Below are positions 18,739 through 27,988 of a stretch of 64,000 nucleotides of DNA, piece after piece; positions within the stretch are counted from its first letter, which is position 1; the number at the start of each line of letters is the position of its first letter. Location of the stretch: contig JAFKFG010000012.1 of the NCBI GenBank assembly GCA_017307355.1, positions 161,932 through 225,931 of the forward strand, written 5' to 3'. The notes under the pieces are model-generated. The model was given only the letters and a program-made list of their open reading frames with translations, did no database searches and had not been told where the DNA came from. Made by a program: the position numbers and the translations under genes. This DNA comes from Alphaproteobacteria bacterium (GTDB lineage: Bacteria > Pseudomonadota > Alphaproteobacteria > Micropepsales > Micropepsaceae).

Positions 18739-19707
18739 ATGGACAGGCTTGTGGCCATGCTGCGCGCCGCCGGGGACCCCACCCGGCTGAGGCTGCTGCT
18801 GTTGCTGCGGCAAGCCGAGCTGACCGTCAGCGAGCTGATCGAGATCGTCGGACAGTCGCAGCCCCGGGTGTCCCGTCACCTCAAGCTGCTGGGCGAAGCG
18901 GGGCTGCTGGAACGGTTCAAGGAAGGCAGCTGGGTTTTCTATCGCGCCGCCGACCGGGGCAAGGGCGCGGAACTGGGCACGGCCCTGGCCGCGCTGGCCG
19001 ACCCCAATCTGGGCCAGGCCGACACCGCGCGGCTTGCCCATGTGCGCCAGGCGCGCGCGGCGGCGGCCGCGGCCTATTTCAAAGCCAACGCGCCGGAATG
19101 GGAGCGCATCCGCGCCCTGCATGCGCCGGAAAAAGATGTGGAGGCGGCCATCGTGCGGCGCATGACCTCCCGGCCGATTCAGAATCTGCTGGATGCGGGC
19201 ACCGGCACGGGCCGCATGCTGGAGCTTCTGGCGCCCCATGCGCGCCGCGCCGTGGGCGTGGATGTGAGTCCCGAGATGCTTTCCATCGCGCGCGACCGGC
19301 TGCTGCGCGAAAATCTTAAGAATGCGCAGGTGCGGCTGGCCGATACCTATCGCCTGCCGTTTGGCGGCGAGGCGGACATGTTCGATGCCGTCCTGTTCCA
19401 TCAGGTGCTGCATTATCTGGACGATCCGGGCGCCGCGGTGAGCGAAGCGGCCCGGGTGATGGCGCCGGGCGGGCGTCTTCTGATCGCCGATTTCGCGCCC
19501 CATGCGTTGGAATTCTTGCGCGACGATTATGCCCATCGCCGGTTGGGCTTCTCCGATCGCGAGGTGGATGGCTGGTTCGCCCATGCGGGGCTGAAAACCG
19601 GCGAGATCGAAACCATCGCGCCGCCCGCATCCGCCACCGAGAAATTGACCGTCAAGCTCTGGTTCGCCACTGCCAAAAGCGCGCCCAGAATCAAAGAGGC
19701 CGCATGA
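18739..19707 (+). CDS. ArsR-family regulator fused to a SAM-dependent methyltransferase domain
   Basis: A 322-residue two-domain protein. Residues about 1-85 form a winged helix of the ArsR/SmtB type (DPTRLRLLLLLRQ, SELIEIVGQSQPRVSRHLKLL). Residues about 145-310 form a class I methyltransferase with the SAM-binding loop LLDAGTGTGRMLELL and acidic VGVDVSPEM. No metal-binding CXC motif is seen in the ArsR part, so metal sensing is unlikely. The C-terminal domain may sense SAM or S-adenosylhomocysteine. It is followed by metF with an ATGA overlap and preceded by a perfect inverted repeat, which points to autoregulation and control of methionine synthesis. AGGTGAA is a good ribosome site for the ATG at 18739. 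Confidence 0.88.
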   Translation: MDRLVAMLRAAGDPTRLRLLLLLRQAELTVSELIEIVGQSQPRVSRHLKLLGEAGLLERFKEGSWVFYRAADRGKGAELGTALAALADPNLGQADTARLAHVRQARAAAAAAYFKANAPEWERIRALHAPEKDVEAAIVRRMTSRPIQNLLDAGTGTGRMLELLAPHARRAVGVDVSPEMLSIARDRLLRENLKNAQVRLADTYRLPFGGEADMFDAVLFHQVLHYLDDPGAAVSEAARVMAPGGRLLIADFAPHALEFLRDDYAHRRLGFSDREVDGWFAHAGLKTGEIETIAPPASATEKLTVKLWFATAKSAPRIKEAA

Positions 19708-20603
19708 GTCTGCAGGATCTGATAGGCAATGGACGCCCGATTTCGGTGTCGTTCGAATTTTCGCCGCCCAAGACGGAGGAGGCGGAGACCTCGCTCTGGT
19801 CCGCGATCAAGCGGCTGGAGCCGCTGCGGCCGTCTTTCGTCTCCGTCACCTATGGCGCGGGCGGATCGACCCGCGAGCGCACCCACGCCACCGTGAAGCG
19901 CATTGTCGAGGAGACCTCCCTCAAGCCGGCGGCCCATCTGACCTGTGTCGGTGCCTCCAAGGGCGAGATCGACGATATCGTGCGCGGCTATTGGGATGCG
20001 GGCATCCGCCATATCGTGGCCCTGCGCGGCGACATGCCGGGCATGGCGGGCCCGTATCAGCCGCATCCGGACGGCTATCGCTCCACGCCGGAGTTGATCG
20101 AAGGCATTCGCAAGATCGCGCCGTTCGAGATCAGCGTTTCGTTCTATCCGGAGCGTCACCCGGATTCGCCCAGCCATGGGCATGATATCGAGTTGCTGAA
20201 GGCGAAAGTGGCGGCAGGCGCCAGCCGTGCGCTGGGCCAATTCGCCTTCGACAATGACGCCACGGCCCGGTTCCGCGACGATGCGGCCAAGGCCGGCATC
20301 GCCGTACCCATCGTGCCGGGCATCATGCCGACCACCGCGTTCCGAGGGGTCGAGCGCATGGCATCGCGATGCGGCGCTTCGATTCCCGGTTGGCTGTCGC
20401 GCGCCTATGACGGGCTGGACGAGGATGTGGAAAGCCGCCGCATCGTCTCGGCCGCCATTCTGACCGACCAGGTGCAACAGCTGCATCGGCTCGGCTTCGA
20501 CCAGTTTCATTTCTACACGCTCAACCAGGCCAATCTCAGCTACGCGGCCAGCCGCTTGCTGGGTCTCAGGCCTCACGATTTGAAGTCCGAGGATATGTCA
20601 TGA
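19704..20603 (+). CDS. metF: 5,10-methylenetetrahydrofolate reductase
   Basis: Flavoenzyme of 299 residues, the usual bacterial MetF length, reducing methylene-THF to the methyl-THF used by MetH. The TIM-barrel opening [15 protein letters not shown] contains the catalytic Glu region. [24 protein letters not shown] and [11 protein letters not shown] are classic MetF segments, and [16 protein letters not shown] closes the barrel. It starts within the stop of the regulator gene and ends within the start of metH (ATGA at both joints), so the three proteins are translationally coupled. Confidence 0.96.
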   Translation: MSLQDLIGNGRPISVSFEFSPPKTEEAETSLWSAIKRLEPLRPSFVSVTYGAGGSTRERTHATVKRIVEETSLKPAAHLTCVGASKGEIDDIVRGYWDAGIRHIVALRGDMPGMAGPYQPHPDGYRSTPELIEGIRKIAPFEISVSFYPERHPDSPSHGHDIELLKAKVAAGASRALGQFAFDNDATARFRDDAAKAGIAVPIVPGIMPTTAFRGVERMASRCGASIPGWLSRAYDGLDEDVESRRIVSAAILTDQVQQLHRLGFDQFHFYTLNQANLSYAASRLLGLRPHDLKSEDMS

Positions 20604-23600
20604 GTTTCGACCGCAATGCCCGCCTTACATGGATGAAGCAGGAAGCCAGGGAACGGCTTCTGTTGCTGGACGGTTCCTGGGGCGTGATGATCCAGGGCTT
20701 CAAGCTGGGCGAAGAGGATTTCCGGGGCGACCGCTTCGGCAATCATCCCAGCGAGCTGAAAGGCAACAACGATCTTCTCACGCTCACCAAGCCAGAGATC
20801 ATTCGCGACATCGGCCGCCAATATCTGGAGGCAGGCGCGGATTTCATCGAAACCAACACCTTCAATTCCAATTTCACCAGCCAGGAAGATTACGGCCTGG
20901 GGCATCTGGTCGAGGAATTGAACGAGGCAGGCGCCAGGCTGGCGCGCGATCTTTGCGACCAATTCGCCACCGCCAGCCGTCCGCGCCTGGTCGCCGGCGT
21001 GCTGGGTCCGGCCAACCGGACCGCGTCGATCTCGCCCGATGTCAACGACCCCGCTTTCCGCAATATCACCTTTGACGAATTGCGCGCGACCTACCGCGAT
21101 GGCGCGCGGGGTCTGATCCGGGGCGGGTCCGATGTGCTGATGATCGAAACCGTGTTCGACACGCTCAATTGCAAGGCCGCGATCTTCGCCATCGAGGAAG
21201 TCTTCGCGGAGATGAATGTGCGCCTGCCGGTGTGGATTTCCGGCACCATCACCGATCTGTCCGGCCGCACCCTGACCGGCCAGACCCCGGAAGCCTTCTG
21301 GCATTCGGTGCGCCACGCCAATCCCTTCGCCATCGGCCTCAATTGCGCCCTGGGGGCCAAGGAGCTTCGCCCTTACGTCGCCGATCTGGCGAATGCCGCC
21401 GATACGTTGGTGAGCGCCCACCCCAATGCCGGTTTGCCCAACGAATTCGGCGGCTATGACGAGACGCCGGAATCCATGGCCGAGATGATGGGCGAATTCG
21501 CCCGATCCGGCCTGGTCAATATCGTGGGCGGCTGCTGCGGCACCAAGCCGGAGCATATCAAGGCGTTCGGCGAGGCCATCAAAGGCGTCAAGCCGCGCGT
21601 GATTCCGGAAAAGCCCCGCTATATGCGCCTGTCGGGGCTGGAGCCGTTCACGCTCACCCCGGACCTCAATTTCATCAATGTCGGCGAGCGCACCAACATC
21701 ACCGGCTCGGCCAAATTCCGCAAGCTGATCGCGGCGAACGACTATGAAGGGGCGCTGGATGTGGCGCGCAGCCAGGTCGAGAACGGCGCCCAGGTCATCG
21801 ACATCAATATGGACGAAGGCCTGATCGATTCCGAGGCGGCGATGACCCGTTTCGTGAACCTGATCGCGGGCGAACCCGATATTTCCAAAGTGCCGCTGAT
21901 GATCGACAGCTCGAAATGGACCGTGATCCAGGCGGGCCTGAAATGCTGCCAGGGCAAGGCCATCGTCAATTCCATTTCGCTGAAGGAAGGCGAGGAATTG
22001 TTCGTCGATCGTGCCCGCGAGATATTGCGCTTCGGCGCGGCCGTGGTGGTGATGGCGTTCGACGAGGTCGGCCAGGCCGACACGCTGGAACGCAAGGTCG
22101 AGATCTGCAAGCGGGCCTATAACATCCTGGTCGATAAGGTGGGCTTTCCGCCGGAAGACATCATCTTCGATCCCAATATCTTCGCCGTGGCCACGGGCCT
22201 GGAAGAGCATAACGAGTATGGCAAGGCCTTTGTCGAGGCCACGGAGATCATCCGCCGCGAGAATCCCCATGCCCATATCTCGGGCGGCGTCTCCAACTTC
22301 TCTTTCTCCTTCCGCGGCAATGAACGGGTGCGCGAGGCGATGCACAGCGTGTTCCTGTTCCATGCGATCAAGGCGGGCATGGACATGGGCATCGTCAATG
22401 CCGGCCAGCTCACGGTCTATCAGGATATTCCCACGTCCCTGCGCGAAGGGATCGAGGACGTGCTGTTCAACCGGCGCGCCGATGCCACCGAGCGGCTGCT
22501 CGATCTTGCCAAGGAATATCGGGGTGGCGGCGCCGCCGACGATGTGGAGGATGCCGCCTGGCGGGCGCTGCCGGTCAATGACCGGATCAGCCATGCCATG
22601 GTGCATGGCATCGATGCCTATATCGTCGAAGACACCGAAGAAGCGCGCCGTGCCGCCGAACGGCCCCTGCATGTGATCGAAGGCCCGTTGATGGCGGGCA
22701 TGAATGTGGTGGGCGACCTGTTCGGCTCGGGCAAGATGTTTCTGCCCCAGGTGGTCAAGTCCGCCCGGGTGATGAAGAAGGCGGTGGCGTATCTGTTGCC
22801 GTTCATGGAGCAGGACAAAACCGCCGCCAAGGAAGCGGCCGGGCGCATCGTGATGGCCACGGTGAAGGGCGATGTCCACGACATCGGCAAGAACATTGTC
22901 GGCGTGGTGCTTCAGTGCAACGGCTATGAAGTGTTCGACCTGGGCGTGATGACCCCGACCCAGAAGATCCTGGACGCCGCCCGCGAGCATAAGGCCGACA
23001 TGATCGGCCTGTCGGGGCTGATCACGCCGTCCTTGGACGAAATGGTGCATGTGGCGTCGGAGATGGAGCGCCAGGGGTTCAATATTCCCCTGTTGATCGG
23101 CGGCGCCACCACCAGCCGGGTTCACACCGCGGTGAAGATCGATCCCAATTACCGCCGGGGCCAGACCGTGTATGTCACCGACGCCTCGCGCGCGGTGGGC
23201 GTCGCCTCCAGCCTGCTCTCCAAGGACAGCGGCACGGGATATGCCGCCAATATCCGCACCGAGTATGAAGCTCTGGCCCGCAACCATGCCAACCAGCGCA
23301 GCGGCGGCAAGCGGCTAACGATCGGCCAGGCGCGCGCCAACCGGGCCAAGCCGGATTTTGCCAACCACACCCCGTCCGCGCCGAAATTCTTCGGCACGCG
23401 GGTCTATGACAATTACGATCTGGCGGAGCTGGCGAATTACATCGACTGGACGCCTTTCTTCCAGACCTGGGAGTTGGCGGGGCCGTTCCCGCAGATCCTG
23501 GAGGACGAAAAAGTCGGCGCCGCGGCGCGCGATCTTTATCGCGATGCCCAGGCGATGCTGAAGAAGATTGTGGACGAGAAATGGTTGACGGCGCGGGCCG

Positions 23601-24304
23601 TGATCGGCTTCTGGCCGGCCAATTCCGTCGATGACGATATCCTGGTCTATGGCGACAAGGCGCGGAAATTCCCCATCCAGACCCTGCATACCTTGCGCCA
23701 GCAGATGGCGCGCGATGCAGGCCGGCCCAATCTGGCGCTGTCGGATTTCATCGCGCCGGTTGGGACGGCAGACTATATCGGCGGCTTCGTGGTGACGGCC
23801 GGTATCGGCGAAGAAGCACGCATCAAAGCGTTCGAAGACGCCAAGGACGATTATTCGGCGATCCTGCTGCGCGCGTTGTCGGACCGGTTTGCCGAAGCCT
23901 TTGCCGAGCGCATGCATGAAAAAGTGCGCCGCGACTATTGGGGCTATGCGGCGGACGAGTCTTTCTCCAATAACGAGCTGATCGCGGAGAAATATCAGGG
24001 CATTCGCCCCGCGCCGGGCTATCCCGCCCAGCCGGAGCACAGCGAGAAAGCGACCTTGTTCAAACTTCTGGATGCCGAGGACAAGATCGGGGTCAAGCTG
24101 ACCGAAAGCTTTGCCATGTGGCCGGGTTCGTCGGTGTCGGGTTTCTACTATTCCCATCCCGAAAGCCGGTATTTCGGCGTGGGCAAGATCGAGCGCGATC
24201 AGGTCGAGGATTATGCCCGCCGAAAGAATTGGACCATCGACGAAGCCGAACGCTGGTTGGCGCCGCTCCTAAATTATAATCCACGCGCGGTGAATGCAGC
24301 CTAA
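20600..24304 (+). CDS. metH: Cobalamin-dependent methionine synthase
   Basis: Full-length four-module MetH of 1234 residues, transferring methyl from methyl-THF to homocysteine via cobalamin. The homocysteine domain (about 1-330) has zinc Cys ligands in GLNCALG (near 249) and [10 protein letters not shown] (near 313). The pterin domain (about 345-620) has [11 protein letters not shown] and the DSSKW barrel strand. The cap and B12 domain carries [10 protein letters not shown] with the cobalt-ligand His near 759. The C-terminal SAM-binding activation domain (about 900-1234) includes [12 protein letters not shown]. Synthesis therefore requires B12. No cobalamin or SAM riboswitch is visible; control seems to come from the upstream operator. 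Confidence 0.97.
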   Translation: MSFDRNARLTWMKQEARERLLLLDGSWGVMIQGFKLGEEDFRGDRFGNHPSELKGNNDLLTLTKPEIIRDIGRQYLEAGADFIETNTFNSNFTSQEDYGLGHLVEELNEAGARLARDLCDQFATASRPRLVAGVLGPANRTASISPDVNDPAFRNITFDELRATYRDGARGLIRGGSDVLMIETVFDTLNCKAAIFAIEEVFAEMNVRLPVWISGTITDLSGRTLTGQTPEAFWHSVRHANPFAIGLNCALGAKELRPYVADLANAADTLVSAHPNAGLPNEFGGYDETPESMAEMMGEFARSGLVNIVGGCCGTKPEHIKAFGEAIKGVKPRVIPEKPRYMRLSGLEPFTLTPDLNFINVGERTNITGSAKFRKLIAANDYEGALDVARSQVENGAQVIDINMDEGLIDSEAAMTRFVNLIAGEPDISKVPLMIDSSKWTVIQAGLKCCQGKAIVNSISLKEGEELFVDRAREILRFGAAVVVMAFDEVGQADTLERKVEICKRAYNILVDKVGFPPEDIIFDPNIFAVATGLEEHNEYGKAFVEATEIIRRENPHAHISGGVSNFSFSFRGNERVREAMHSVFLFHAIKAGMDMGIVNAGQLTVYQDIPTSLREGIEDVLFNRRADATERLLDLAKEYRGGGAADDVEDAAWRALPVNDRISHAMVHGIDAYIVEDTEEARRAAERPLHVIEGPLMAGMNVVGDLFGSGKMFLPQVVKSARVMKKAVAYLLPFMEQDKTAAKEAAGRIVMATVKGDVHDIGKNIVGVVLQCNGYEVFDLGVMTPTQKILDAAREHKADMIGLSGLITPSLDEMVHVASEMERQGFNIPLLIGGATTSRVHTAVKIDPNYRRGQTVYVTDASRAVGVASSLLSKDSGTGYAANIRTEYEALARNHANQRSGGKRLTIGQARANRAKPDFANHTPSAPKFFGTRVYDNYDLAELANYIDWTPFFQTWELAGPFPQILEDEKVGAAARDLYRDAQAMLKKIVDEKWLTARAVIGFWPANSVDDDILVYGDKARKFPIQTLHTLRQQMARDAGRPNLALSDFIAPVGTADYIGGFVVTAGIGEEARIKAFEDAKDDYSAILLRALSDRFAEAFAERMHEKVRRDYWGYAADESFSNNELIAEKYQGIRPAPGYPAQPEHSEKATLFKLLDAEDKIGVKLTESFAMWPGSSVSGFYYSHPESRYFGVGKIERDQVEDYARRKNWTIDEAERWLAPLLNYNPRAVNAA

Positions 24305-24317
24305 CCGACAAACTTCT

Positions 24318-24331
24318 CGCGCTTCGGCGCG
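24318..24331 (+). terminator. GC hairpin after metH, possible weak terminator
   Basis: CGCGC (24318-24322) and GCGCG (24327-24331) flank a TTCG loop, extended by a T-G and a C-G pair, and are followed by GGTTTGAG. It is compact and stable, but the T-run is only three bases. It lies in the 48 bp between metH and the next gene. Confidence 0.4.
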
Positions 24332-24352
24332 GGTTTGAGATAAACAGGCTGC

Positions 24353-25057
24353 ATGTCTGTTTGGGGAAAATTGAGCGGCGCGGCGGCGGGTTTGCTGGTG
24401 GGCGGACCCGTGGGCGCGGTCGTGGGTGCGGTGGCCGGTCATTTCATTTTCGACCGCGAGGGCGACCCCGGCGTCACCTTCACCATCGCCATCATCGCCC
24501 TGGCCGGCAAGATGGCGCAGGCCGACGGCATTGCCACCGAAGAGGAATTTTCCATTTTCCGCCGCGTGTTTGGCGTGCCGCCGCAGGAAGAGGTCAATGT
24601 GCGGCGCATTTACAATCTGGCGCGCCAGGACGTGGCCGGCTACGAAGCCTATGCCGGACAGATCGCCCGATTGTTCGTCGGCAATCCCGCCATGCTGGAA
24701 GACATTCTCGACGGATTGTTCGAGATCGCCAAAAGCGACGGCGTGCTGCATCCCGCCGAAAGTACCTTTCTGGAAAAGGTCGCGGAGATATTCGGCTTCT
24801 CGCCCAACGAATTCCGCCGTATCCGCGCGTCGCATTTCGCGCCGGAACTGACCGATCCTTATGTGATATTGGGCCTGTCCTATGTCGCGGACGAAAATGA
24901 AATCCGGCAGACCTATCGCCGCCTGGTGCGGGAAAACCATCCCGACAGCCTGATCGCCCGCGGCGTGCCCGGAGAATTCATCAAGCTCGCCAACGACAAG
25001 CTGGCCGCGATCAACACCGCTTATGCCAAGATTCTGGCCGAGCGGGGGCTCAGGTGA
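24353..25057 (+). CDS. DjlA-like J-domain co-chaperone with TerB domain
   Basis: A 234-residue protein built like DjlA. A Gly/Ala-rich hydrophobic N-terminus (about 8-32, GAAAGLLVGGPVGAVVGAV) probably anchors it in the inner membrane. A TerB-like helical domain (about 40-150) has the acidic repeats KMAQADGIATEEE and EIAKSDGVLHPAE. A C-terminal J domain (about 165-232) has the HPD motif at about 196-198 (ENHPDS), which stimulates DnaK ATPase. The next gene begins at a GTG overlapping its stop (GTGA). Confidence 0.85.
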   Translation: MSVWGKLSGAAAGLLVGGPVGAVVGAVAGHFIFDREGDPGVTFTIAIIALAGKMAQADGIATEEEFSIFRRVFGVPPQEEVNVRRIYNLARQDVAGYEAYAGQIARLFVGNPAMLEDILDGLFEIAKSDGVLHPAESTFLEKVAEIFGFSPNEFRRIRASHFAPELTDPYVILGLSYVADENEIRQTYRRLVRENHPDSLIARGVPGEFIKLANDKLAAINTAYAKILAERGLR

Positions 25058-25746
25058 AAATCGTCGAGCGCCCATCGCCCAACCAGGATGCGCGCGGTGG
25101 CGTGGGCGTGGACATGCTGGTTCTGCATTATACCGGCATGACCAGCGGCGAAGCGGCCCTGGCGCGGCTTTGCGATCCGGCCGCCAAAGTCTCGGCGCAT
25201 TACACCATCGACGAGGACGGCACCATTTATGCGATGGTGCCGGAAGGGCAGCGCGCCTGGCATGCGGGCCTGTCTTTCTGGGCCGGGGCGCGTGACATCA
25301 ATGCCCGCTCCATCGGCATCGAACTGGTCAATCCGGGCCATGAATTCGGCTATCGCCCATTTCCCGCGGCGCAGGTCGGCGCGCTCACGGCGCTCTGCCG
25401 CCGGATTTTGGAACGGTATTCCATTCCCGCCTGGCGGGTGCTGGGCCATAGCGATGTCGCGCCCGCGCGCAAGGACGATCCGGGCGAGCTATTTCCCTGG
25501 GCGGGATTGGCAGCGGCCGGGATCGGATTCTGGGCCGCGCCCGGCATCGATCCCGGCGAGGCGGCGATGGCATCGCTTCTGGCGCGCTATGGCTATGATC
25601 CCGAGGTTCCGCTGGAGAAAACCGTGACGGCATTTCAGCGCCACTTCCGTCCATCCCGCGTCGATGGCATGGCGGATCGCGAAACCCGGGTTATTCTGTC
25701 TGGCCTGATCGCGGCCTTTGATGCGGCAAGCGGAGCACGCGCATGA
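25054..25746 (+). CDS. N-acetylmuramoyl-L-alanine amidase (Amidase_2 / AmiD-like) with peptidoglycan-binding domain
   Basis: Zinc amidase of 230 residues that removes stem peptides from muramyl residues. Likely metal ligands are the His in LVLHYTGM and the His and Asp around VLGHSDVAPARKDDPG. The Glu in SIGIELVNPGHE matches the AmiD/AmpD family. Residues about 170-225 look like a PG_binding_1 module (LLARYGYDP ... VTAFQRHFRP). The start is GTG, set by the GTGA overlap with the DjlA-like gene. No signal peptide is visible, which argues for a cytosolic AmpD-like recycling role unless the start is elsewhere. Confidence 0.88.
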   Translation: MKIVERPSPNQDARGGVGVDMLVLHYTGMTSGEAALARLCDPAAKVSAHYTIDEDGTIYAMVPEGQRAWHAGLSFWAGARDINARSIGIELVNPGHEFGYRPFPAAQVGALTALCRRILERYSIPAWRVLGHSDVAPARKDDPGELFPWAGLAAAGIGFWAAPGIDPGEAAMASLLARYGYDPEVPLEKTVTAFQRHFRPSRVDGMADRETRVILSGLIAAFDAASGARA

Positions 25747-25758
25747 AGACCACGGATT

Positions 25759-25787
25759 TTGCGCTGGCCTGAAAATCCGCCTATAAG
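25759..25787 (+). promoter_or_regulatory. Sigma-70-type promoter for rnpB
   Basis: TTGCGC (25759-25764) and TATAAG (25782-25787) are separated by exactly 17 bp. A start about seven bases later falls at 25794, the first base of the P1 helix of RNase P RNA, which independently supports the call. Confidence 0.72.
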
Positions 25788-25793
25788 CCGCCC

Positions 25794-26162
25794 GTCAGAT
25801 GGCCGGGTGACCGCGGGCAGGGCAACCTGTTCGAGGAAAGTCCGGGCTCCACGGAAAGACGGTGCCGGTTAACGGCCGGCGGGGGCGACCCCAGGGATAG
25901 CGCCACAGAAATGACACCGCCTAAGGGCCTAAAGCCCCGGCAAGGTTGAAATGGTGCGGTAAGAGCGCACCGCGTCTCTGGCAACAGAGGCGGCACGGCA
26001 AGCCCCACCGGGAGCAAGACCAAATAGGGACGGCACGTGATGTTTTCCGCATCGCCGTCCGGGTCGGTCGCGTGAGGTGTGTGGCGACACACATCCCAGA
26101 GGAATGGTCATCCAGTCACTTCGGTGATGGACAGAACCCGGCTTACAGGCTGTCTGACATTC
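25794..26162 (+). ncRNA. rnpB: RNase P RNA, bacterial class A
   Basis: Catalytic RNA that matures tRNA 5' ends. Universally conserved blocks are present: GAGGAAAGTCCGGGCTCC near the 5' side (about 25833), GGTAAGAGCGCACCG in the middle, and ACAGAACCCGGCTTACAG near the 3' end (about 26131). The P1 helix can be drawn from GTCAGA (25794-25799) and TCTGAC (26153-26158), fixing both ends within a few bases. The size of about 370 nt fits alphaproteobacterial forms. It lies alone between the amidase and a convergent oxidoreductase. Confidence 0.96.
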
Positions 26163-26277
26163 TTTTCCCCCTTCGGCCTTCGCATCGCAAGCGCTGCTAC
26201 GGCCACCTCCCCCACCAGCGCTGCGCGCGTGGGGAGGCGGGCCTGGGCAAGCTTCGAAAGCCCGAAGAGATCTTCGT
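26163..26277. other. Hairpin-rich intergenic sequence after rnpB
   Basis: No gene seen. Three dyads are evident: GGCC/GGCC around 26176-26203; CCTCCCC/GGGGAGG (about 26207-26237) enclosing the palindrome CAGCGCTG; and CGGGC/GCCCG (about 26238-26264) with a nested CTTCG/CGAAG. It may serve as the rnpB 3' processing or termination region, or be a degenerate repeat. No long T-run is present on either strand. Confidence 0.45.
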
Positions 26278-27150
26278 TTAGAGCCCTGCTTTTTCCGCGG
26301 CGAGGGCGCCCAGTGCGGCCCAGTCTTTTTCGCTCCAGCCCTTTTTCATCGCTTCCTCATAATGCCCGCGCACCAGATCGAGCAGGGGCATGGGTGCCGC
26401 CAGTTCGTCCGACGCGTCCTTGACCAGATTGGCATCCTTCAAGCCCAGGCGAAGATAGAAGCCGGCGGGCTCATAGGCTTCATCCAGAATCTGCTTGCCG
26501 TAATTCTTGTAGACCGGCGCGGCGAACAGGCCTTCAGTCATGGTGTCGAGGAACAGCCGCGCATCGACGCCGCCTTTCTTCAACAGCGCGAATGCTTCGC
26601 TCAAAGTCTCCACCGCACTCATGATCAGGAAGTTGCCGGCGATCTTGAACAGATTGGCCATCTCCGGCGCGTCACCCACCCGCTCGGTGCGACGGCCGAT
26701 CTGGGCCAGAAGCGGCTCTATTTTCGTCACAGTTGCATCCGCGCCCGCCACGATCACCACGGCCATTCCCTTCGCGGCGGCTTCCGGGCGGGCGAAGACG
26801 GGTGCCGCGACATAACCCAGCCCGCGGCTCTCATGCGCCGCCGCCAAAGCGCGCGCGAAGGCGGGCGAAATGGTCGCCAGATTCACATGGACCAGGCCCT
26901 TGGCCGCTTTTTCCAAAAGCTCCGCATCCAGGCCGATATCCCGCATCGCCTGATCGCTGGCCAGCATGGAGAAAAGAATTTCGCCCTGCATCGCCTCGGC
27001 GGGTGTCTTTGCGACAATCGCGCCTTCGGCCGACAATGGTTTCGCCGCGTCGGGCGACCGGTTCCAGACCGTCACCGAATGACCGGCCTTGAGCAGCAAT
27101 CCCACGAAGGCCGTGCCCATCTGGCCCAGGCCGATAAATCCGATCTTCAT
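26278..27150 (-). CDS. NAD(P)-dependent beta-hydroxyacid dehydrogenase (HIBADH/GLYR family)
   Basis: A 290-residue cytosolic oxidoreductase of the 3-hydroxyisobutyrate dehydrogenase/glyoxylate reductase superfamily. The N-terminal Rossmann motif IGFIGLGQMGTAFVG and VWNRSPD indicate dinucleotide binding. The C-terminal all-helical domain carries the catalytic Lys in NLFKIAGNFLIMSAVE. The substrate-loop DxGxSGG signature near residue 120 is not well kept (reads APVFARPEAAAKG), as in the glyoxylate/succinic-semialdehyde reductase branch, so the substrate is not assigned. It is a single gene, leftward, with no operon partner. Confidence 0.85.
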   Translation of the reverse strand: MKIGFIGLGQMGTAFVGLLLKAGHSVTVWNRSPDAAKPLSAEGAIVAKTPAEAMQGEILFSMLASDQAMRDIGLDAELLEKAAKGLVHVNLATISPAFARALAAAHESRGLGYVAAPVFARPEAAAKGMAVVIVAGADATVTKIEPLLAQIGRRTERVGDAPEMANLFKIAGNFLIMSAVETLSEAFALLKKGGVDARLFLDTMTEGLFAAPVYKNYGKQILDEAYEPAGFYLRLGLKDANLVKDASDELAAPMPLLDLVRGHYEEAMKKGWSEKDWAALGALAAEKAGL

Positions 27151-27508
27151 GCCGCAATTCCTTTTGTTGCCGGCCGAACCATAGACCGGGGTGTCCCCGA
27201 ATCAGGACAGGCGGCGGTGAGAAAAAATCATCGCTGTCGGAGGGCGAACGCCGTTCGTGGTTAAGAGATCCTTTACGGGTCTGACCACAACCTTTCCGTG
27301 TTTTTGCTTTGTTCTCAGATTCGCAAGCTGTAGTGAGGGAACTCCTGTTAACGCATATGCAAGTCCCTCAAAAATATGGGTTTTTCGTTTGACGCGACGC
27401 TTCGTCCCATGTTATCCCATGCTATCCCAGGGGTGACTATGCCCCACCCGAACAACGGCCGACTGACCGGCCGCCCGGGCGCGACGGGAAAAGGGGGGAC
27501 GACAGGCG
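27151..27508 (+). other. 358-bp intergenic region upstream of the dcw cluster
   Basis: No coding sequence supported. AT-richer than its surroundings between about 27270 and 27430. It holds the three MraZ-type boxes and a putative -35 listed separately. It also contains TTAA-N7-TTTA at 27261-27275 (an imperfect CtrA-like site, not claimed). It must contain the main promoter of the division/cell-wall operon, since neighbouring leftward and rightward genes diverge from it. Confidence 0.6.
27389..27429 (+). promoter_or_regulatory. MraZ box array and putative promoter of the dcw operon
   Basis: Three NCCCA boxes, all TCCCA, lie at 27405-27409, 27415-27419 and 27425-27429. On the other strand these read as TGGGA direct repeats with exact 5-bp spacers. 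E. coli MraZ binds TGGGN repeats with 5-bp spacing to repress its own operon. TTGACG at 27389-27394 is a plausible -35; a -10 (TGTTAT or TTATCC) would overlap the first boxes, which suits repression by occlusion. The array is 80-104 bp upstream of mraZ. Confidence 0.72.
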
Positions 27509-27988
27509 ATGACCGGGTTGGTCCAGCCGTTCATTTCGACGGTGTTCGGGTCGCTCGACAGCAAGGGGCGGGTCTGCATTCCCGCGTCCTATCGCCATAT
27601 CCTCGCCGCGCAGAACACCCAGGGCGTCTATGTCTGCCCCAGCTTCGCGGAATCCGCGCTGGAAGCGTTCGGGCAGAATGTGATCGACACGCTGCATGCG
27701 CGCCTTTCGGCCCAGGATCCGTTTTTCTCGCCCGTGCATGACGACGAAGCGACGGCGGTCATTTCGCTGACGCAGTTGCTGGTGGCCGACGAACAGGGCC
27801 GCGTGCGTCTTCCCGACGCGATGATCGAACATGCCAAGCTGAAGGACCGCGTTGCCTTTGTCGGCCTGTCGCAGAAATTCCAGATCTGGGATGCCGACAC
27901 CTACGCGCCGATCCAGGCCGACGCCTTGGCGCGCATGAAAGCCCGGTTGGAGCGCGCCCGCGCCGCCGCGCAAGGCGTTGACGCATGA
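27509..27988 (+). CDS. mraZ: Transcriptional regulator MraZ
   Basis: A 159-residue DNA-binding protein with two tandem SpoVT/AbrB-like MraZ domains: [13 protein letters not shown] in the first half and [16 protein letters not shown] in the second. It is the first gene of the dcw cluster and typically represses it. Three TGGGA boxes lie about 100 bp upstream. Its stop overlaps the rsmH start by four bases. Weak AGG precedes the ATG. Confidence 0.95.
   Translation: MTGLVQPFISTVFGSLDSKGRVCIPASYRHILAAQNTQGVYVCPSFAESALEAFGQNVIDTLHARLSAQDPFFSPVHDDEATAVISLTQLLVADEQGRVRLPDAMIEHAKLKDRVAFVGLSQKFQIWDADTYAPIQADALARMKARLERARAAAQGVDA

Noticed and set aside
20573..23287. Very long leftward open frame (about 900 codons) opposite metH
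   Set aside because: Composition is His/Arg/Gly/Asp-rich shadow translation of a GC-rich gene; metH on the other strand has complete domains and motifs.
27261..27275. CtrA-like site TTAA-N7-TTTA upstream of mraZ
   Set aside because: The second half deviates from TTAA and a single imperfect copy is expected by chance in this AT-richer stretch; left unclaimed.
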